DNA from: Triatoma infestans | Taxonomy: Eukaryota > Arthropoda > Insecta > Hemiptera > Reduviidae | Direction of reading: 5' to 3' | Length of the DNA: 64,000 bases | NCBI GenBank assembly: GCA_011037195.1 | Contig: JAAEAF010000613.1 | Span: 124,001-188,000, forward strand | Shown: positions 44,290 to 54,229 of the stretch, piece after piece | Layout of the letters: every line of letters begins with the position of its first letter | Position numbering within the stretch: position 1 is the first letter of the stretch | Program-made: the position numbers and the translations under genes | The notes under the pieces: model-generated | What the model saw: only the letters and a program-made list of their open reading frames with translations | Databases searched by the model: none | What the model was told of the DNA's origin: nothing

Positions 44290-44498
44290 AACTGCTTGCT
44301 TGTCTGCGATACACTTGCCGAGACTGTGGTCGCACCTATGGCCAGAAAGGAACATTAAGAAGGCATCGACAATACGAATGCGGAAAGGAGCCACAATTTT
44401 GTTGCCCTTACTGTAAATATAGGTCTCATAGGAAAGAAAATATGAAAGCCCATGTGGCTATGAAACATTTAAAACAGGAACTTCCTCGCGTGATATAA
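44290..44498 (+). CDS. lola: lola alternative 3' exon
   Basis: The acceptor ATTTTCACAG ends at 44289; AA completes Glu, then 68 residues. Finger 1: C9, C12, H25, C30 (GRTYGQKGTLRRHRQYEC). Linker GKEPQFC. Finger 2: C38, C41, H54, H59 (KYRSHRKENMKAHVAMKH). The tail is LKQELPRVI, TAA. Extra cysteines at positions 4 and 37 lie just outside the fingers. Confidence 0.94.
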
Positions 44499-45630
44499 TA
44501 TTTTTATAATTTTTTTTTTATTGTTTGTAATATAAATATTTATTTATTTTTTTGTACATAGTATTTATTTTTGTGTATTGTTACCCGTCATCGACGGGTG
44601 TCTGTATAGAAAAACAAACAAAAAATACTCCCAAAAATGAATTTATTTTTAATTTTAATCTTCGGATATTTCTCCTCCGAGGAACTATAGAGCTAAACAT
44701 TTTTATGTAATTTTCAATCATTTATATTCTAGAATGTTGAGAATTTTTTTTTATTTTTTCATTCCCTTATTATTCTATATAGCTTTATATTGTAAATTTC
44801 TTTATATATTTGCTCAGATCTGTTTTTAAACATTAAATTTTGATTTGATTCTTAAAAGTAAATTAGGAGCTTGTTCTATTAAGAAAAGCCCTTGATTAAT
44901 TCCAAGTAACTTTTTCTTTTTTTTCTTTTTTTAAAGAAGCTGTAGGAATCACAACTGTATAGTGATGTAAACCCAAAATTCTGTCCAAATTATGTTAATC
45001 ACTTCATTTGATTATTTGATAAAAACAAACGTAAAAACCGTTTAAAACTCGCTATTTTATTTTTGTCCTTTCCTTTTTTTCCACTTTGGTCATATGGACT
45101 GAACTTCAAAATATATTGTATGTCGTAAATGTGTCAGCTGTTTAGAGATATGAATTTAATGGTTTTTTTATTTGTGGTGCTGGTCGTTAATGTAGTTAAT
45201 GTAACATAATAAATCTGAGGAGTATACAATATTGTGCCATACACATTCCCTTTTTGTAACAAATGAACCTTTTTGTGTGTCGAAATATTTCAGAGCTGCC
45301 TAGTCTTTCTGTTTGCTATAACTCAGTACTAAATATATTTAAATAAATAAAGTCATGTAAATAGCTAACTTTTAAAAATTGTTTTTTCACATTGAGAAAG
45401 AAAAAGTTTTTCATGATTTGCAGTAGTCAATCTTTTTTTGGCTGTAAACAGAAATGACTGATGGGCGAATTTATGTGTAGAAGTGAATAATCCATTTTAC
45501 CAAAACTTTTTCAGTAAATGGCGCAGTGAAATGGAGCATATTTTAATCAGAAGTATTCATTGGCAACCTTAATAAATATCTTTCTATTCCCACAGAAGTT
45601 CCCCAAACTAATTGTTACATCATGTTCCAG
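44499..45630. other. AT-rich spacer, nothing recognised
   Basis: Nothing recognised except a short inverted pair CCCGTCGACGGG-like (CCCGTCATCGACGGG, about 44584-44598). Confidence 0.5.
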
Positions 45631-45881
45631 GTCATCCTTTTAATACACAGAGTGAAATGTTCAGATGTCCTAAATGTCCCAGAGGGTATCGTTGGAAAGG
45701 AGCTTTGTATAGACATCGCAGATATGAATGCGGTGTAGAAGCACAGTTTGCATGTGAATTGTGTTCATATAGAACTAAACAAAAATGTAATTTAATGAGG
45801 CATGTGGCCGCAAGACATTACAATGTTATTACCGAGGAATCATTGACAAATAATCCAACAGTTCACCTTGATTCAACCTAG
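45631..45881 (+). CDS. lola: lola alternative 3' exon
   Basis: The acceptor CATGTTCCAG ends at 45630; GT completes Gly, then 82 residues. Finger 1: C12, C15, H28, C33 (PRGYRWKGALYRHRRYEC). Linker GVEAQFA. Finger 2: C41, C44, H57, H62 (SYRTKQKCNLMRHVAARH). A 20-residue polar tail (YNVITEESLTNNPTVHLDST), TAG. A stronger-looking acceptor (TCTATTCCCACAG, ending 45595) lies 35 bases upstream. Entering there in phase 1 reads a different frame and loses the fingers, so 45631 is chosen on frame. Confidence 0.92.
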
Positions 45882-47232
45882 ACTGTTTGGCAGACTCCTG
45901 CAAGTTCTGATAGTTCAACACTAACTCAGTGTGATATATGATGGAAATCACGAAGCAATTATCGGTATTTGTCACCGATTTTATTTTGCTTCACTTAGAC
46001 TTTGTAACCAGGATTTGGACCAGGAAGTCAATCAATTCCAATAAATGCATGTTAATTTCTTTGCCTTCGAGATAATTCTACTCAGAATATTATAGCCAAG
46101 TTGTCTTTCACAAAATATCCCACTTTTCATAACAGAGTTTTCATAAATGGAGGTGCATTTTACAATTACTTACCCCGGTATTTTACAAATTTATCTCTGA
46201 ATTTCATCTTCAATCTAGTCTAATAAAAATCACTTTTTTTTTTAGTTTATTATACACAAGTTGGAAATAAATGTTAAGTAAATTATAAGAATGATTATTA
46301 CAAACTAAAGGTATTATTTTGCATTTATATTGATAATTGTTTTTTTTTATATTTTGAAATTGAAAATTCTCACTCTTCATCTTTTTAGAGTACAAATGTG
46401 ATCTCATGAAAATTCCATAATATTCTAGTCAATGGGTTCCTGATGACCATATTTGGTTACATTCATTTCTAGTCAATCGGAGAAATATTTTCATTAATTT
46501 TTATTATCTGTTTCAAAGACTGTTAATTTTTTTTTAGTTAAATATTTTAACTGGATTAGCAACCAGTTTGACACAAAACAGTTTTTTATTGTGATACAAT
46601 AACCTAAAATCAAATTGTACAAGACATATGTGTACAACTTTGGACTTCTTTTATTTTTATAGAAAACAACACTCGCACCGAAAATGTTTGTTTCTAAACG
46701 GGCTGTATAGTTTAACTCATTTTTATGTAAAAATTAAAAGAACTTAAATTCAATTCGGTTTTAAAAGAATAAAATATTTCACTTTAAATATTGTTAAAAA
46801 ATTGCTATCGTTAATAATAATTTAAAAAAACTGAAAGAAAAATATTCGTAAATAATAATATTTGAAAATTCCTAAACCAAATAAAATCGGATATTAAATT
46901 TTAATTCTCAGGTTTCGTTGTGATATTGTTCTAGTTGTTTAATTGAGATTTTTTAAATAATGTTTCAAAATGTCAAGTATTAATTGTATTAGTTAATTAT
47001 AATAAAAAGTTATGATAAAGTCGCTACTTCATTCATCTACTTTTTTCCAGTTTATGTTTTTTTCTGAACAGCATTACAATTGAATAATAAATAATTGTGC
47101 ACTGGATTTAATATACAAATTAGTAAACTAATCTTTAAAAAAAACTATGATATGTATTAGCTTTTTAATTTAAAACTGATTATTATTATTATTAAAAACT
47201 AAAACGAATATTTCTTTTGTTTTTTTTTACAG
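45882..47232. other. AT-rich spacer, nothing recognised
   Basis: No finger relic, splice pair or repeat recognised. Confidence 0.5.
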
Positions 47233-47417
47233 TGGAATTGTTTTCATGTCCTAGTTGTCCCAGGAAATATTTAAGAAAAGATAGTCTAATGCGACATCGG
47301 AAATATGAATGTCTGAAGGAACCTCAATTTGTTTGTAATAAATGTCCTTACAAATCTAAACAGAAAGGAAATTTAAAAAGGCATATGATATCGCATTTTG
47401 ATTTTAATTATCAATAG
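47233..47417 (+). CDS. lola: lola alternative 3' exon
   Basis: The acceptor (T run then ACAG) ends at 47232; TG completes Val, then 60 residues. Finger 1: C5, C8, H21, C26 (PRKYLRKDSLMRHRKYEC). Linker LKEPQFV. Finger 2: C34, C37, H50, H54 (PYKSKQKGNLKRHMISH), with H-x3-H rather than H-x4-H. Tail FDFNYQ, TAG. Confidence 0.94.
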
Positions 47418-48253
47418 TTTACTGTTAGAAATTAAACAAAACAAAAAAATTGTAATAACAGTTAATCATGTTAAAATCTTGTTATAATTTTTTTAAAAAG
47501 CAAAACAAAGAATTTATGAAATAAATATTTTCTAGTTAAAGCCAATATTAATATCCTAACATTATTAAACCTAAATATGGGATTACGGCTCAATTTATTT
47601 ACATTAGTTGCTACATGTTAGAGATCCATAAAACAGGATGAAAAAGAAATGTTATTCTAACAACAAAGATATTAAGAGTGTAATTTTATCCTATCCACTT
47701 GTGTACATGGTTCAGTAACGAAAAATTTTAGTTTCCCGAAATTTATAGTAAAGCTATTTAAATATTACTGCTTATAAAATAGTTGGAATGAATGTGGCAT
47801 AGCAGAATCATTGATATTCATTGATAGGATATCTAAAATCCTTCAAATTTTCAGGCAAACGTAAGTGGTCATTCTATCACTTTGTTTTCATTATCTAAAA
47901 GTTAGTCATTTAATACTAGTTGTTTCCATTTTCTCATTAATTGTACCAAATAAAATAATAGTTATAGATTAATTTTTAATGTTTATTAACTTTTTTTAAA
48001 TATTAATTTAGTCAAATATTTATAATTGGATTTGCAATCATTTTAACAAAACAGTTTATTTATTGTGATAACCCAAAATCAAATTATACAAGGTAAAGGA
48101 GATGTAATGTTCCTATTTAAATTGTTAGTCTAAATGTTTCCTATTTAAATTGTTTAATTGTTAGTATTTAGTTAATCATTTTAATAGTTAATACTTTATT
48201 CAGGTATATATTTTCTGACTTGACTGATATTGTAAAATAATTGGCTGTTGCAG
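47418..48253. other. AT-rich spacer, nothing recognised
   Basis: The stretch at about 48000-48080 is loosely like 46545-46630 (TTTAACTGGATTAGCAACCA / TTATAATTGGATTTGCAATC, then CAGTTT-TTATTGTGATA, ACC-AAAATCAAATT), so a local duplication precedes the exons at 47233 and 48254. Confidence 0.5.
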
Positions 48254-48498
48254 GTAGGAAGCAACGTTTTCTATGCGAATGTGGCCGGGAATATAGTCAA
48301 CGTGGCAATCTCAACAGGCATAAAAAATATGAATGCGGTGTACGGGAGAAATTTCATTGTCAGCTGTGCATGTATAAGTGTAAACGCAAGGAAAGTTTAA
48401 AAATACATGAAGCTAGATGTAAACTCCGACAGATAAATGCATTGTACCGCTGTTCTGTTCACAATGACGCAAATTTTGTTGCACTCAAAAATGAATAA
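48254..48498 (+). CDS. lola: lola alternative 3' exon with non-standard zinc ligands
   Basis: The acceptor TGGCTGTTGCAG ends at 48253; GT completes Gly, then 80 residues. Finger 1 has C7, C9, H22, C27: the first pair is C-x1-C (CEC) instead of C-x2-C (GREYSQRGNLNRHKKYEC). The linker GVREKFH is one of the most changed. Finger 2: C35, C38, H51, C55 (MYKCKRKESLKIHEARC) ends in Cys, so both fingers are of C2HC type, the second with x3 spacing. The 25-residue tail (KLRQINALYRCSVHND...) ends KNE, TAA. The frame is open and well spliced, so I read it as a functional variant. Confidence 0.9.
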
Positions 48499-49600
48499 TT
48501 GAAGATCGTAAACAACCTTTATTATTATTTGTTATTCCTTTCAATATCTTTTCTTTTATATACAGTGTTATTTAGTTCTAGAAAAATTCCATACTTGCAA
48601 CTATATATATGTGAAAATAATTATAAACAATTTTGTCTTTCATCTAAAAAGAATGTTTACAAACAAATCACTTACTGCTTGAGTATAAAATCAACTTTTG
48701 GTACTTCGGTGTCTAAACAAAGTTTATCATATTTACTGGATCAAATCATGAGCCCGTTTTAAAAATTTTACAATTTACATTACAGTTAAACTTTCTTTGT
48801 ATTTTATTGATTTCTTTTGTATCACATTTTGCACATTACTTTAGTTCATATATAATACTTAAATCTCCTTTACATTATGTCAGACAGCTTTAATAAAAAT
48901 TATTTTATATTTTACATTTTTTTTAAACAGTTACTAATAAAAATTATTATTTTTTGATAGTATTTATTTAGGCAAATGAACTCTTTGAAAAAACTCTATT
49001 TTTGTTGAACATATTAAATTTTAATTTTTTGTTTTTAAAGATTTAAAAGGATCTTAAGGTTTTAAGAAATCTAAAGGTTTTTATTGACTAAAAGAAATCC
49101 TGTAAGACGGTTGTTGTTCACACTTCATAAAGTGCATATTTTTTAGCTAATGTTAGGAATAATATTTTGGAAAAACTATTTGTTTTAGAGGGGAAGAGGC
49201 ATTTTACCTTACAGCCGGTGCTAGAGGTAATGAAGGTCTATGTTCATAATTAAATCTTTAGTTTTAGTTAAGTATCAGGTTTACACAAATTGACTAATAA
49301 TAATTTTTGGTAAAATGAATAACACAAGTAACAGTGAGTAGATAAAAACAAAGTATCTATAAGAAGAACAATAGTGTATTCTAGGTGAAGTTCTTTTATA
49401 TTAGAATTCATATATTAGTTTAAAGATTTCTAAATTATAGGATAATATTATTTCATATTGAAAAAGAACTTGCTACTGGCTAGGTAAAAGGGGAGATTCT
49501 TTGCTTAATTTTGCGCACAAAGCACATATAGCGTGATTGAATTTCAGTGTACTTATTGCTTTGAAGTCGTGTTCGTTTTCGTTTATCGCCAATTCTTTCA

Positions 49601-49754
49601 GAAGGTTGCAAACGCAACCTTCAAGAAGGTTTCCTCTCTTAATAAGCACATTAACCTTGTAGAAGGTTATCTCATTGTATCACAATTGCTATAAATCCTG
49701 GAAGTACGGCCCTTATGAGGCTTCTTACGTCAGTTGTAGGGAGAGTGTATAAAT
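49601..49754 (+). promoter_or_regulatory. candidate promoter: HSE-like palindromes plus TATA
   Basis: GAAGGTTGC (49601-49609), GCAACCTTC (49614-49622) and GAAGGTT (49625-49631) form back-to-back inverted repeats. CTTCAAGAAGG within them is a TTCnnGAA heat-shock-element core. AACCTTGTAGAAGGTT follows at 49653-49668. Two TATAAAT boxes lie at 49690-49696 and 49748-49754. The arrangement of HSF-type sites 60-150 bases upstream of a TATA box is promoter-like, on the + strand. No evidence of use. Confidence 0.3.
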
Positions 49755-49777
49755 GTTTGTCTGGAATTGGCAACTTC

Positions 49778-50040
49778 TCTGGCGTGTTTACCTTAATATT
49801 TCTTTGTAAATGCCAAGAAAGTTCAGTGCTTCTATGATAAATAATTAAAAAGGGAAAAGTAAGTAAATTGTCTATTTTGATTAACGATTATTATGTCATT
49901 CAATATTAATTTTTGTTTGTGCTGCAGAGTTCTGTTGCTCAGCAAGGCAGACGGAGAAGCTTACTTTGATAAACTCATTAGCAGAAGCTATATTATATAA
50001 CAAATCTCATACATATATCTTATTTGGAACCAATGCAGAT
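49778..50040 (+). ncRNA. candidate short spliced transcript
   Basis: About 30 bases after the second TATA box a transcript could start near 49778. A near-perfect donor GTAAGTAA (49859-49866) and an acceptor TTTGTGCTGCAG ending 49927 define a 69-base intron. A second donor-like GAT|GTAAGC is at 50041. The only ORF in the first exon is 12 codons from ATG 49811 (MPRKFSASMINN), so the RNA would be essentially non-coding. Hypothetical. Confidence 0.2.
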
Positions 50041-50629
50041 GTAAGCTTTAAGAAGTTAAAAGCACCATCCCTTATATATAATGGAAGTAGAACCGAACAA
50101 AAGAAATATACTATGACGGACATCTAAGAAAATTTTGAGAATATGACTTGGATTTGTCAAAAGTTCTCATAAAATTTTAAAATGATACCTATCCCGATCA
50201 TGCTTATACAAATTTAAGTAAATATATTCGCTTAAGTAATAAATTAATAAAAATACATTTGCTTTTTGCACAGCACATGGAAGCAAAAATGTTATATACA
50301 TACAAATAATGTTTTTTAAAGTTGTATGTATGTACGTATTTGTACATTTTTTATTCATATTTTTTCACTTGTGTAAAAAAAAAAAATTGTTAACAATAAG
50401 TCTTTTCTTTTGCAACAACAGGAAAATTATAGCCTACAGATTTAATTAAAGAGGAATCAATAAGTTTAAACATTTTTTCTAATAGCGTTGCTTAAAGAAG
50501 TTTGGTACCAGTCTCTCATATTTACAGAAATGCTAACCCCAAAAACGAATTAGTTTACATGTTTACATATTGTATGGGAGTATGATATTTTAATTTATAG
50601 CTTCAACATCGATCATCAATACGACTGAA

Positions 50630-50724
50630 ATTATTTTGGCTCGAGTATGAAAATGTACAATATTATTTTGGCTCGAGTATGAAAAATGTACGAAATTATT
50701 TTGGCTCGAGTATGAATGTACACT
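50630..50724 (+). repeat. three tandem 32-33 bp repeats
   Basis: The unit ATTATTTTGGCTCGAGTATG-AA(A)ATGTAC starts at 50630, 50662 and 50695 with only one or two differences. It ends about 60 bases before the acceptor of the exon at 50785. Confidence 0.85.
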
Positions 50725-50784
50725 ACTTAAGTTGGTCACACAGGCTAATTTGTGCTACGCTAATCCAATTTTATTCTATTTCAG

Positions 50785-51032
50785 GGCTGTCGGTGGCAAA
50801 GTTACCAGAGCATCGATGTCCTAGTTGTGGACGTTCTTATCAGTACAAAATGAGTTTAACACGTCACCAAAAATTTGAATGCGGTAGAGAACCACAATTT
50901 CAATGTCCTTGCTGTCCATATAAAGCAAAACATCGTTGTACACTTAAAACTCACCTAATGTTTAGGCATAGACCATACTTTTCATATTCTTCAATTTGTG
51001 CTGAAGAAACAGATAAAAAACCTTTAGATTAG
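50785..51032 (+). CDS. lola: lola alternative 3' exon
   Basis: The acceptor TTCTATTTCAG ends at 50784; GG completes Gly, then 81 residues. Lead LSVAKLPEHR. Finger 1: C11, C14, H27, C32 (GRSYQYKMSLTRHQKFEC). Linker GREPQFQ. Finger 2: C40, C43, H56, H61 (PYKAKHRCTLKTHLMFRH). A 20-residue tail (RPYFSYSSICAEETDKKPLD), TAG. The longer ATG frame from 50679 runs back into intron and the tandem repeat. Confidence 0.94.
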
Positions 51033-51609
51033 TTGTATGAGAAAATTTAATTTAAATTAACATATGGTCACCATGTTCAGAAATCAAATGTCTGTGCAAA
51101 CAATGTTGAATTTATTGAGAGTATTTATACAATTGAAATAAATTGTTGCTTTGTTTTTTCAAGAAAAATCAATCGCAAATTTTTATCCGTAATGCTGTTT
51201 TATTTTGAAAGAAGAAAACTAATTATTTAATATTTTAAGGAAAACATTTTTACTTGGCAAGTTACGTGATTTTTTAGAGAAACCCATGGCATTTCAATAA
51301 GTAATAAGTAGTTGTTTCCCTCTTCATATTAGTTTTTGGGAAAGGTAAATATAGTAGGGAATAAATTATTTTTAATATTTTACCACTTATTTGAATACAA
51401 ACAAGTAAACTTCTAAAGAATTAAAACAGTATTCGAAAGACTAACTTCTTATAGATACACATTCTTGATATTAGAACATTATTCTAAAAATCTGATTTAT
51501 GTCATTATGAGATAAAACTATTTATTTCCTTTTATGATAATGCGCTTCATCAAGTTGTTCACTTTCAGAAGATAAATATTTCGTTAAATTATTAATTTAT
51601 TTTGCTAAA

Positions 51610-52165
51610 ACTCATTTTTCGGGTTGAGATCTCGTCAACAGTTCGATATATATTACGTTTCGCTCCTTATTGCAATACATACTAATTGAAAACAACATAG
51701 TTTCTGTTGTTGTGGATGGGCCCGCAGAGCTGGAAAGCATCAGAGATAGCATCCTTGATAACCTGCTTCATTTTGTGATCATCAACCGGTTTCGAGCGTT
51801 CCGCCCATCATCAGGATGTAAAACAGTGCGATAAAACTGTCCTTGCACAGAGCAAAATGACTTTATACATTGCACTAAGTATAAAGACTTTATACATTGC
51901 TTTATACATTGCTCTGTGCAAGTCTGTGTTATCGTACTGTTTTATCAAGGCATCCTGGTGAAGGGCGTACGTCCGAATCAGGGCGTTGACTACAAAATGA
52001 AGCAGCCTATCACGGAAAATATCTCTGAACATAGTCTCTATTTGGAGAAATATTGGTTCAAATCTCAAACACGTTTAGATCCGCTAGACTACTGTAATTG
52101 ACATGAAGCGTTAGTTTGCATCAAAGTACGGATGTGGTCTCAACACGAAGACTCAGGATTTTCTA
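51610..52165. repeat. Family B element, copy B4, split by A5
   Basis: Left part has TTTTCGGGTTGAGATCTCG and ATTACGTTTCGCTCCTTATT (about 51614-51672). The distal right part has TGTGGTCTCAACACGAAGAC (from 52134). The Family A copy lies between them, so this Family B element is the older. Confidence 0.5.
51706..52027 (+). mobile_element. Family A element, copy A5
   Basis: It starts GTTGTTGTGGATGGGCCCGC and ends ACGGAAAATATCTCTG. It is flanked by AACATAGTTTCT (51694-51705) and AACATAGTCTCT (52028-52039), a 12-bp target duplication with one change. The centre has an extra triple CTTTATACATTG repeat. Hammerhead-like cores are present but mutated. Confidence 0.7.
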
Positions 52166-52474
52166 GTTTTTTGACTATGACTAGAATACAATTTTGTTCA
52201 TGTTTATGAAAAACTAGGATAATTATTCTATCCAGTATTTCTAGTCTGATTAAAACGTGTGAGTGGTTTCACGGTCATGTAAGAAGATGGCATGTATTTG
52301 TTGGTTTGCTGTGCTGAGTTTAGAAAAATGGTTTAATTTCTTGACCATAAGACCTATTAGAATGAATTCTTTGTTGGTTTTGTGATTTTAAAGATTCCTA
52401 CATTTGAAAAACTTTTAGTATAAATAATGGGCAAAAACTATTTCTTCACATTTAATTACTTTTATATATTTCAG

Positions 52475-52716
52475 GTAGTGCAATGAATATAGTAAAACAT
52501 TTGCACAAAAGAAATCATTTAAAACACCTTTTCCGACATTATTGTGGCGTTGAACTGCAGTTTCTATGACCAGTTTGCCCATGCAAAGCTAAAAAACGAA
52601 CGCATTTGAAAATACATATAACTAATAAACATTTTATGTAATAATAACTTGTATAAGGACCTCAAAAGAAAAGAAATGTTGCATTATTTAGTCGGCGCAA
52701 GCAGGTTTTCTAAAAC
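52475..52716 (+). pseudogene. inactivated copy of the lola exon at 53967
   Basis: The acceptor TATATTTCAG is intact. In phase 1 the frame shows that the first cysteine pair of finger 1 is gone (NIVKHLHKRNHLKH). The HYCGVELQF linker then leads into TGA at 52567-52569, exactly where the first Cys of finger 2 should be (TGT to TGA). Beyond it, CPCKAKKRTHLKIHITNKHF is recognisable. A TAA at 52639-52641 would also cut off the tail that the sister exon keeps. Similarity continues downstream (LVGASRF-like remains near 52690). A direct tandem duplicate that has died. Confidence 0.85.
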
Positions 52717-53966
52717 ATTACGCATATTACCTAATAATTGTTTCAAAAGTGATAATTCTAAGTCTCCAGTTATATTGGTGAAGTTGTTAGAGGATATTTT
52801 CCGCTTAAAAAACATGTTTTTTCTAAAAAGTAATTATTAATTTTAAGTGTCCTATTTTCATTTCACTTGTTATTGGTTGTCTGTTGATACGATGTACAAT
52901 TTGACGTAGACTATAACTTAAAATAACAAAAATTATGTTTGTTTTTTTGTTGATCCTGTTTCTATTTTGTTGTTTTCTTTTTAGCGAAATTTATTTTTAC
53001 ATACAAGAGTTCATTATAATGAGTTTTAAAATTATTTTGTTATTCCTATTTTTACTTTATTGCGTTCTTTCTAGCGAAATCTATTGTCACAGTCAAGAGT
53101 TGATTATCTCTTTTAAAATTAAAATTGAAACAAAAATACATTATATATCATAATAGTTATTTGAGATATTTCTCAAATTACTTGATAGCATTTCCAGTTT
53201 TATTGAAATAATTTTTGTTGCACATTAATTAGTGATTGACATTTTAGCTTAATGAGATTCAGTAAATTTATCTTTCGTGTGCATATTACAAGAAACCTGG
53301 TTTTTCCAATTAAGTTTTCATTTTATATAAATTTCTTTCAAATTGATGGAATTTTGCCTACTTAACCTTTTAAATTAATTGTAAGTTTGAATATGAAAGC
53401 AAATTTTGTTCAATAAGATTTGAGTTTGTCTTTTGTTTAATTAGTTTGAAAATTTTGGTTTAAGATTTAATCAGAATAGTAATTTTCAATTCAGAAAAAT
53501 ATAAGTAAGAAATTGTTCATTCTGTTTAAATTTATTAGTTGCCCCCTAAGTCGGCCAGGAAAACTTTTTGGTAAACGCCAACCAAACTTTGGACGCGAAT
53601 ATGCAGGATTTCCTTAGGTTGCAGAAGCTCATAAATTTATTTCTGCTTGTGAAAACTAGGAAAAATCCTTTCCATAGTTTCTAAGTTGGTTTCTTAAAAG
53701 TGTTGGTTCAAAAGCTTTGCTGAGTAATTTAATTTTTTCTGATTAAGAATATTGTATCCATTTGTTTGTTTGATGTGAGAATTTAGGAAATGATTTTAAT
53801 TTATTCTATACCACCCAATACAATTAGAGATATATTAGTTTTTGATTTTAAAGTTACCGTTGCATTTCATTTTTTAATACTGACATGAAATGTTTTAATA
53901 CTTTTTAATAATTTTAGTATAAATATAAAAATCAGTGATAATTCTAATTCAATGTACATATTTCAG
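52717..53966. other. spacer, part of the 52/54-kb duplication
   Basis: Bases 52930-53130 resemble 54460-54570 (TTGTTGATCCTGTTTCTATT, AGCGAAATTTAT, CAAGAGTT.ATTAT, TTTTAAAATTA). They also contain an internal doubling of that block (about 52950-53035 and 53036-53120). The open frame at 52935 is from this low-complexity repeat. Confidence 0.55.
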
Positions 53967-54229
53967 GTAGGGACCGACCAATGTGCAATGGATGTGGCAA
54001 AACATTTGCACATATGACCTCATTAAAATTCCACTTGCGACATCATTGTGGCGTTGAACCACAGTTTCAATGTCCAGAATGTCCTTACAAAGCCAAAAGA
54101 CGTACTCATTTGAAGACACATATGGCTAATAAACATTTTGATGTTATTAAATGCAGCTTGTACAAGGATGGCCTCAAAGGAGAAGAAACATTGAATTATT
54201 TAGTCGGCGGAAGCAGGTTTCCTAAATAA
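53967..54229 (+). CDS. lola: lola alternative 3' exon with longest tail
   Basis: The acceptor ACATATTTCAG ends at 53966; GT completes Gly, then 86 residues. Finger 1: C6, C9, H22, C27 (GKTFAHMTSLKFHLRHHC, Phe instead of the usual Tyr). Linker GVEPQFQ. Finger 2: C35, C38, H51, H56 (PYKAKRRTHLKTHMANKH). The 30-residue tail FDVIKCSLYKDGLKGEETLN... ends RFPK, TAA. The ATG at 53981 is internal. The dead copy is 1.5 kb upstream. Confidence 0.94.

Larger units (their letters stand above)
48499..50784. other. spacer with a possible internal promoter
   Basis: AT-rich, except 49490-50060 which is more complex and holds the palindromes, TATA boxes and short intron listed below. A triple 32-bp repeat lies at 50630-50724. 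The open frame directly after the stop at 48499 is read-through only. Confidence 0.5.
51033..52474. other. spacer with nested repeats
   Basis: AT-rich to about 51600, then a Family B element (about 51610-52165) interrupted by a Family A element (51706-52027). Nothing coding. Confidence 0.6.

Noticed and set aside
49542..49700. EFQCTYC...SSLNKHI reading that resembles a finger
   Set aside because: The spacing between the Cys pair and His is far too long, there is no linker, and the signal comes from the GAAGGTT palindromes.
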